From: Bacteroidales bacterium
Lineage (GTDB): Bacteria; Bacteroidota; Bacteroidia; Bacteroidales; FEN-979
Reading direction: 5' to 3'
DNA: 64,000 nt
Assembly (NCBI GenBank): GCA_023231005.1
Contig: JALNWG010000006.1
Span: 62,001 to 126,000, forward strand
Shown here: positions 59,467 through 64,000 of the stretch, in pieces
How positions within the stretch are numbered: position 1 is the stretch's first letter
Layout of the letters: every line of letters begins with the position of its first letter
Translations under genes and position numbers: made by a program
The notes under the pieces: generated by a model
The model's database searches: none
The model's input: the letters and a program-made list of their open reading frames with translations, nothing else
What the model was told of the DNA's origin: nothing

Positions 59467-60414
59467 TTAAGCAGGAACGTAAGCAAAGACAGCTTCTTCA
59501 ATACCGAAGCCTACTGATTCGTACCAGTCGGCAAAAACCTTGATCTGACGATCAACGCTTTCGATAGAAATATTGGAGGCACCATTGTTGCGGTTCATCA
59601 GCCGGATAAAGTTTTCCTTGGGAGTGGTGAAGATGAGGTTTTCGCCAGCCATGGATGGCAATGGAGTCAGCGTAAGGTTCGTACCTTCAAGCATGGTTGT
59701 CATGCCATCGTAATTCGTGTCTGTACCATGAAGGTCACGGCGTTTTTTGTGATAAGCTGCAAACCATTTGCGCGACAGGAAGATGTTCATCGCCATATCC
59801 TTGTACAAATCGCCCACCTGGTCACCGAACGACTCCAGTTGATCAAACACATTGTCAACTGTGAGCGCATCCAGTGCGATGAAATTCATGTTTGATCCCC
59901 CGGCGGTGTGCTTATTCTTCAAAATAGTGACAAAGCCGTCCATCGAAAGGCCCAGCGCCTGAGCTGTACCTTCGACCGGTGGAACATAATGTCCCTTACC
60001 GATGAGTGCAAGTTCGCGGTTATCCATCACCTTTGGCATGATGAGTTGTTCGATGATATAGCGGGTGATCGGCCATACCTTACGATCAATCGACTCATCG
60101 CCCATAAATCCGAGCCATGAATCCATGATTTCATCGGGATAGAATGAAAGGTCGATCTTGTGCCGGCGCTGCAAAATCTCAACAGGAGTGAATGCGGCTT
60201 TTCCTTTCGGGGTCCAGCCTTCCTGGAATCCCTGAACGAGATCGGAAATTACGGCCTTTGATGCGCGGTAAACCAAATCCTGTGACTGTTTTGTGGTCAT
60301 AAAGGTTTCGGAATAGGTGGGCTGGGTCAAAAGCCGCAAAATATCTTTCTGGTTCGTTCCTACGTACGTCCCGAATGCGGCTTTAAGTTGGGCTAATGAA
60401 ATTGTTTCGGCCAT
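59467..60414 (-). CDS. Major capsid protein
   Basis: A 315-residue protein, the most likely shell subunit: it directly follows the S49 protease, and the body has the length and beta/alpha order of HK97-fold proteins, with the SRKWFAAYHKKRRD stretch and a compact C-terminus (VDRQIKVFADWYESVGFGIEEAVFAYV). No N-terminal delta domain is recognised within this gene, which fits scaffold residues lying in the protease gene. Identification rests on position and general pattern. Confidence 0.75.
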   Translation of the reverse strand: MAETISLAQLKAAFGTYVGTNQKDILRLLTQPTYSETFMTTKQSQDLVYRASKAVISDLVQGFQEGWTPKGKAAFTPVEILQRRHKIDLSFYPDEIMDSWLGFMGDESIDRKVWPITRYIIEQLIMPKVMDNRELALIGKGHYVPPVEGTAQALGLSMDGFVTILKNKHTAGGSNMNFIALDALTVDNVFDQLESFGDQVGDLYKDMAMNIFLSRKWFAAYHKKRRDLHGTDTNYDGMTTMLEGTNLTLTPLPSMAGENLIFTTPKENFIRLMNRNNGASNISIESVDRQIKVFADWYESVGFGIEEAVFAYVPA

Positions 60415-60438
60415 TGATACAAATATTAAATGTTAAAA

Positions 60439-61665
60439 TTATGAGCAGAATTCATCTGCGATTTTATCGTGTGCATATACAGGTTCATCAGCGATGCTTT
60501 CAATTTTGTCTGCATCTTTCGCGGCAACGATGGGGTTGGCGGCATCCTCTTTCTGTAAAGCCACAAGCGCGGCTTTGGTGTCGGCATGGCTTTGCTTCTC
60601 ATCACCAAGGAGAGTTTCCAATTCCTGGTTACGGGTGGTTACGTTTCCAAGTTCATCGTTTAGCTGCTGGACCCGTTCCGTTGTCAATTCCTGCGCTTCA
60701 AGATTTGCGGGGTCCATTTTGAAAAAGCCTTGAATGGCTTTCCATGTATTGTTTATTTTCATCGGTTGTGAATTTTTGGTTTCATTTTGAATGGAAAGTT
60801 CTGCGATCACCGGTGACAAAGCCGCTGCCACAGTAATCGCGTATTCCATTGATCCGATCTCATCGATCAGCCCAAGTGCAATTGCTTCAGGAGCGAAATA
60901 CATCTTACCTGTCATGGTTGAATCATCCACTGTAGTCCGGTTGGTTTTGACAGAGGATAAGAATTTACTGTTGATCACATCCAGCACATTTTTCTGGTAT
61001 GGTTCATAGTTGCCATCCAACACCTGGTTAAGGTCTGCATTCTTATCCACCGAAAGGCTGGCATAGACTTCATGAAACTTTACTCCCTGGGCTTCCAATG
61101 CCGGCTGAAGGTCTTCCACCATCAGCATGGTTCCGATGGACCCTATGCGATCGAGATCAGAGCTGGCGATGATCTTTGATGCGCCGGAAATGATCCAGTA
61201 GGTTGCGCTTGCTGCCATACCTTCGATGAAAGCAACAATGGGAGTTTCAGAATTCTTGACGGCTTCAGCCAAAAGATCGGTACCGGTGACCTGGCCGCCG
61301 GGACTGTCAACAACCAGGAGAATACTTTTAATGTTCGGATTCTGATTAGCCGATTTTACATCGTTTAAGATTGACTGCGATCCTCTGGGGCCGCAAGGCT
61401 GATCGTATTTGAGGATTTCCGAGCGGATCGGGATGATGGCAATAGACCCTTCAGGGATGTTGGAATCAGTAAACCCGAATTTTTGAGATTGATCCCCTAC
61501 CCCGCTGATAATATACGCACGGTTTCTCTCCCTGGCCAATGAGTGATCACCTGAGGAAAAACTTTCACCTCTGAGCATCGAAAGGATGATCGAAGCATAA
61601 GCGTTTGACCTTTCTTTTGAGATCAGCCAGGCACTTGAAAGAATTTCGGTCAGGATGGGATTCAT
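60439..61665 (-). CDS. S49-family prohead protease fused to a scaffold-like coiled coil
   Basis: A 408-residue protein. Residues 70-260 are a ClpP/crotonase-type S49 peptidase with SPGG (121-124), nucleophile S153 (GMAASATYW) and the DRIGSIGTM stretch. Residues 310-370 are a coiled coil (RVQQLNDELGNVTTRNQELETLLGDEK) expected to act as internal scaffold, cleaved when the head matures. The TTG start at 61689 is rejected in favour of the ATG 61665 with AAAGGG upstream. It is preceded by late promoter copy 4 and begins the head block. Confidence 0.88.
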   Translation of the reverse strand: MNPILTEILSSAWLISKERSNAYASIILSMLRGESFSSGDHSLARERNRAYIISGVGDQSQKFGFTDSNIPEGSIAIIPIRSEILKYDQPCGPRGSQSILNDVKSANQNPNIKSILLVVDSPGGQVTGTDLLAEAVKNSETPIVAFIEGMAASATYWIISGASKIIASSDLDRIGSIGTMLMVEDLQPALEAQGVKFHEVYASLSVDKNADLNQVLDGNYEPYQKNVLDVINSKFLSSVKTNRTTVDDSTMTGKMYFAPEAIALGLIDEIGSMEYAITVAAALSPVIAELSIQNETKNSQPMKINNTWKAIQGFFKMDPANLEAQELTTERVQQLNDELGNVTTRNQELETLLGDEKQSHADTKAALVALQKEDAANPIVAAKDADKIESIADEPVYAHDKIADEFCS

Positions 61666-61686
61666 TGTACCCTTTATTTGAGGATA

Positions 61687-61721
61687 CAATATTATAATGG
61701 TATGGCGGCCAAATAAAGGAC
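61687..61721 (-). promoter_or_regulatory. Candidate phage late promoter (copy 4, head block)
   Basis: GTCCTTTATT (61721-61712, minus strand), then at the conserved distance TAATATTG (61694-61687). Unlike the other four, the ATG lies 22 nt after the box, with AAAGGG as a possible ribosome site. Confidence 0.75.
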
Positions 61722-61731
61722 TGAAAGAATT

Positions 61732-62226
61732 CTAATCTTCCTGGTTGATTGGTATGCCTGAGGAATTGAGATAGGATGCCGGCTGGGTGAAATCACCGGA
61801 AAAAATGATCTCCCAACCGTGATATCCTTCAATGACAGCGGGTTTAATCAGTTTGCCTGTTTTTTTCATTGGGCAGTCCAGGGTGCCAAAGAATCGTGTC
61901 ATTCCATTTTTATCCCTCAGGTTAATAATCAGGTGCCGGTTATTGAGGTTGCGAAGGATGACTTCAACGTCCGGACGATCTTTGGGAATCAGCATTTTTA
62001 TCTGGTAGTTGTATTTAATCCCCCCAGGAGTGTCTTCTTCTTTACCATCAACCTGGATGGATTCAGGCGAGCCATACAGATAGTTCCAACTGTGCCCGGG
62101 CTTTAGCGTTATTGATCCGTAAAGACTATTCGCGTTGATGATGAAGGAGGCGATATCTTCCTTAAAAATGTATTGGACAGGATTGACCCCGCCAATATTT
62201 CCGTTGGTATGCCGAAAGACTGTCAT
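61732..62226 (-). CDS. Phage hypothetical protein (beta-rich, possible tail protein)
   Basis: A 164-residue beta-rich protein (MTVFRHTNGNIGGVNPVQYIFKED). It has no signal peptide. PKDRPDVEVILRNLNNRHLIINLRDKNGMTRFFGTLDCPMKK resembles a compact beta domain of phage tail proteins. It lies upstream of the late promoter of the head block. Identity unknown. Confidence 0.55.
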   Translation of the reverse strand: MTVFRHTNGNIGGVNPVQYIFKEDIASFIINANSLYGSITLKPGHSWNYLYGSPESIQVDGKEEDTPGGIKYNYQIKMLIPKDRPDVEVILRNLNNRHLIINLRDKNGMTRFFGTLDCPMKKTGKLIKPAVIEGYHGWEIIFSGDFTQPASYLNSSGIPINQED

Positions 62227-62238
62227 ATATATAAATTT

Positions 62239-62802
62239 CTATATGATGAAAAATAGATGACCGATCATCATCCGTTTGTTGGCAGCAATTCCACATTTAA
62301 GACTTTTTTTCCGGCCCCGGTAATATGCCTTCGAAATCATATCAAATGTGATATCATCGTAATTGATATTCATATCTGCACAGAACTGCAAAACAACCTT
62401 TTTAATACTCCCCTTTGGGGTATGCTGCTCTCTCAGGTACCGGACTTTATCATCGGCGAAAACCCTGAAGTGAAGCCGAAAGTGAGCTTCAATAATATTT
62501 TGAATATTGATCTGGTTCTTTTCTGAAATCCATGCAGTATTACGCCTGGTTTCAAGTGATCGGTAACTAATAATCCCAAACGTAAACAAATCACGGTCGG
62601 AACCTGGGAGAAGTGGCTTGGCTTCCATCGGGCGAAGCTCGATGAAAGGTGCAACAAGCCTTCCAAGGTAAGACCTTGATGTAGCCATAAGGTACGGGGT
62701 TTCATGTACATTTCCTTCTAACTCCATCACATAGCGGATGTAATCCTGGAGCGCCGGTTTTAGCCTGATTGTAATTGTCGGTCGTTCTTCTGTTAGTTTC
62801 AT
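62239..62802 (-). CDS. Phage hypothetical protein
   Basis: A 187-residue basic protein (MKLTEERPTITIRLKPALQDYIRYVMEL) with a helical middle. DDITFDMISKAYYRGRKKSLKCGI suggests nucleic-acid contact. It is 12 nt upstream of the next gene. No family recognised. Confidence 0.55.
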   Translation of the reverse strand: MKLTEERPTITIRLKPALQDYIRYVMELEGNVHETPYLMATSRSYLGRLVAPFIELRPMEAKPLLPGSDRDLFTFGIISYRSLETRRNTAWISEKNQINIQNIIEAHFRLHFRVFADDKVRYLREQHTPKGSIKKVVLQFCADMNINYDDITFDMISKAYYRGRKKSLKCGIAANKRMMIGHLFFII

Positions 62803-62886
62803 ATTTGCGAAGGTAATTCAGGGGCAATGAATGTTAAAGGCCAATCTGTGTAATCGTCTTTCAAATTAGTTTTTCACCAGCACAGG

Positions 62887-62921
62887 TGCCAGCCCCCCTA
62901 TTCTTCGGAGGGTGCTGGCAA
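62887..62921 (-). promoter_or_regulatory. GC-rich hairpin over the 3' end of a phage gene
   Basis: The arms GCCAGC-CCCTCC and GGGGGGCTGGC form a strong stem that includes the stop of the 98-residue gene. It lacks a T tract, so it may be a weak terminator or an mRNA stabiliser. Confidence 0.4.
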
Positions 62922-63194
62922 CTTCGGTTTTCTTGTTGCATTATAAAATTTCATGGCTAACTTGGACATATTGAGCCAATTGCCCTTAAGAGGAGTTTTA
63001 ATATCATAACCACAATCACCCATTACCTCTAAAATTTTATAAAGAGATTTTTCAAGCTGATGACGAATTTCCTCTTTTGTATAAAGATGATCCTTATCAG
63101 TTTCCTGATCATCATGCTTTAAAAGGAATGTATCAATGTCTGAAATGGTGTATGTCAATAACCATTTTAAATTCAATTTTTCTTCTTTTCGCAT
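62898..63194 (-). CDS. Phage hypothetical protein
   Basis: A 98-residue helical protein (MRKEEKLNLKWLLTYTISDIDTF) with charged helices (TKEEIRHQLEKSLYKILEVMGD). The start at 63194 avoids a longer frame whose N-terminus lies in non-coding-looking DNA. Role unknown. Confidence 0.5.
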   Translation of the reverse strand: MRKEEKLNLKWLLTYTISDIDTFLLKHDDQETDKDHLYTKEEIRHQLEKSLYKILEVMGDCGYDIKTPLKGNWLNMSKLAMKFYNATRKPKLPAPSEE

Positions 63195-63368
63195 TTTTTT
63201 CGATTTTAAAACAAAGCAAAGGGAACGGGACCAGAGCGCCAGCGGAGTTTTTGTTTGCTTCCCCGGGTCCCGGCCTGTGCTCATCAGTTAAATTTCTTTC
63301 TTGATAACGATACTCCTGCAGGAAGCCAGGCAGGATTTCTAAAATGTCCCTTCATTTTTTGAGGCATA

Positions 63369-63617
63369 TTATTCAGCTTGGACAAAAACACGATTATCTT
63401 CAAGATGTGGCCCTAAAATAGCTCTGGTTAGATTGATAGAGACATAGCATACCTGATAGAAGCTGGCATCATCAATCCATTGAATGAGGAAAAGCAAACC
63501 AATCCTGCGTTTGCCATTGATTATAAAATCATCAATAGTGGCAAGCCGGAAGTTTTCAGGCAGTTCACTATAATATTTGAAACCGCTTCGATTTATCTTA
63601 AATTCCGGTAGATTCAT
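63369..63617 (-). CDS. Hypothetical protein
   Basis: An 82-residue protein (MNLPEFKINRSGFKYYSELPENFRLATIDDFI) with a Leu/Ile core (IGLLFLIQWIDD). No signal peptide or known motif. It lies just after the repeat array at 63.7 kb. Confidence 0.5.
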   Translation of the reverse strand: MNLPEFKINRSGFKYYSELPENFRLATIDDFIINGKRRIGLLFLIQWIDDASFYQVCYVSINLTRAILGPHLEDNRVFVQAE

Positions 63618-63685
63618 TTAGATGGAATTTCTTGGTCAATTCAACAAATAAAAAAAATAACAAGGTTGACAGAAGCAAAAAGCCA

Positions 63686-63739
63686 TTCCTACAGTCCTAC
63701 GCGTCCTACAGAGTCCTACGCAGTCCTACATCGTCCTAC
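63686..63739. repeat. Iteron-like GTCCTAC array next to an AT-rich stretch
   Basis: TCCTAC occurs six times at 63687, 63695, 63704, 63714, 63724 and 63734, the first preceded by T and the others by G, with spacing 8, 9, 10, 10 and 10 bp. Beyond it lies a nearly pure AT segment (63753-63784). Phased repeats beside an AT-rich tract resemble a replication origin or a multi-site operator. Confidence 0.6.
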
Positions 63740-63855
63740 GCTTTTCCCGCTCTTAATAATATATAAATCAATAAAATATATAATTGAAGGAGCGTGGGAC
63801 TGTAAAAAGAGCAATTCAGCATAAAAAGTCAATTATTAATTTTATTTCAACGACA

Positions 63856-64000
63856 TCAGAAAGGAGGTTCCGGGTTGAGATCAATCTCAGCCTGTAGATC
63901 TTCGGGAGGTTGAACCTTCGGAACTTCTTGCTCAGCAGCATTTTTAGCATTTGCAAAAGTGTCTCTGACAGTACGTTCTAAATTGATATCCAATTCACCG
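63856..64000 (-). CDS. C-terminal end of an unknown protein (partial)
   Basis: The last 47 residues of a protein whose gene continues past the window edge. It is acidic and Ala/Pro-rich and ends DLNPEPPF, an acidic-PF tip like those of the SSB-tail proteins at 45 kb. Identity unknown. Confidence 0.5.
   Translation of the reverse strand, partial: GELDINLERTVRDTFANAKNAAEQEVPKVQPPEDLQAEIDLNPEPPF

Larger units (their letters stand above)
3908..64000. mobile_element. Prophage with two metal-resistance cassettes (right end outside window)
   Basis: The element is defined by a recombinase gene at its left end and a nearly uninterrupted minus-strand series of phage genes: S49 head protease, major capsid, terminase, portal, holin/endolysin/spanin, tape measure and tail fibres. 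Defence genes and two metal-efflux cassettes are interpolated between the structural blocks. The left boundary is placed after the TPR gene terminator because the recombinase operon and its upstream repeats begin there. That boundary is inferred, since the matching right attachment site is not in the window. No tail sheath or Mu-type transposase is seen. The 1262-residue tape measure suggests a long flexible tail. Confidence 0.85.

Noticed and set aside
61665..61689. TTG start at 61689 for the head protease
   Set aside because: The TTG lies in the proposed -7 box; the ATG at 61665 has an AAAGGG upstream and begins a better protein.
63686..63739. CRISPR-like repeat array
   Set aside because: Repeat units are 7-10 bp without spacers of 25 bp or more and no cas gene is near; iteron-like is a better description.
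3908..64000. Mu-like transposable phage or conjugative element as the main identity
   Set aside because: No transposase, Mu-type genes, conjugation (Tra) or relaxase genes are visible; terminase, portal, capsid and tape measure define a phage, with some genes shared with conjugative elements.

Overview
The DNA comes from a member of the Bacteroidota. The signs are a TolC-fused CzcA pump, a type IX secretion (Por) sorting domain, a DUF6660/HYC_CC_PP-type small-protein repertoire and TANNTTTG promoter boxes. The first 3.9 kb is ordinary chromosome: gyrA and a TPR protein gene ending in a terminator. From about 3.9 kb to the right edge (64 kb, where the element is still open) the window is one large prophage. 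A XerD-like recombinase gene and a partner ORF sit at its left end, behind a candidate Xer-type core site.

Almost every prophage gene is on the minus strand, so it reads from right to left. 63.6-58.9 kb holds small genes, an S49 head protease fused to a scaffold-like tail, the major capsid protein and a possible tail-tube protein. 58.8-57.1 kb is a plus-strand two-gene module with an XRE/ImmA-type metallopeptidase. 56.9-53.3 kb is a packaging block with small-terminase candidates, a PLD-like protein and large terminase. 53.3-44.2 kb is an accessory and defence block: RadC, a putative Abi membrane protein, a PLD-type restriction-modification system with a controller protein and C-box, an ArdC-like antirestriction protein and small DNA-metabolism proteins. 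Four copies of one structured leader sequence precede genes here. 44.0-33.1 kb is a copper/silver-type CusABC cassette. 33.0-27.5 kb is a tightly overlapping operon with portal, connector, holin candidates, endolysin, u-spanin and tail-chaperone candidates. 27.5-15.9 kb is a zinc/cadmium/cobalt-type CzcAB(C) plus P-type ATPase cassette with a Fur-family regulator. 15.8-5.7 kb holds tail completion, a 1262-residue tape measure and distal tail/fibre genes. A long tape measure without any sheath gene suggests a siphovirus-like virion.

Two things stand out. First, two complete heavy-metal efflux cassettes (about 11 kb each, together about a third of the visible element) sit between structural blocks of the phage. 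Each has its own promoter-like boxes and is closed by a terminator. They carry a pair of related lipoproteins whose low-complexity inserts differ in the way the metals do: Met-rich beside the copper pump, and His/Trp/Tyr/Asn/Gly-rich beside the zinc-type pump. Second, the first gene of each of four structural blocks, plus one tail subunit, is preceded by the same bipartite sequence: GTCCTTTATT, 17 nt, then a TANNTTTG-like box at exactly the same spacing. In four of the five cases the box ends only 4-5 nt before the start codon. This looks like a phage late promoter making nearly leaderless mRNAs. The metal cassettes and defence genes lack it.

All assignments are by reading protein sequence and motifs; no database search was run. 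The right end of the prophage and the second attachment site lie outside the window.
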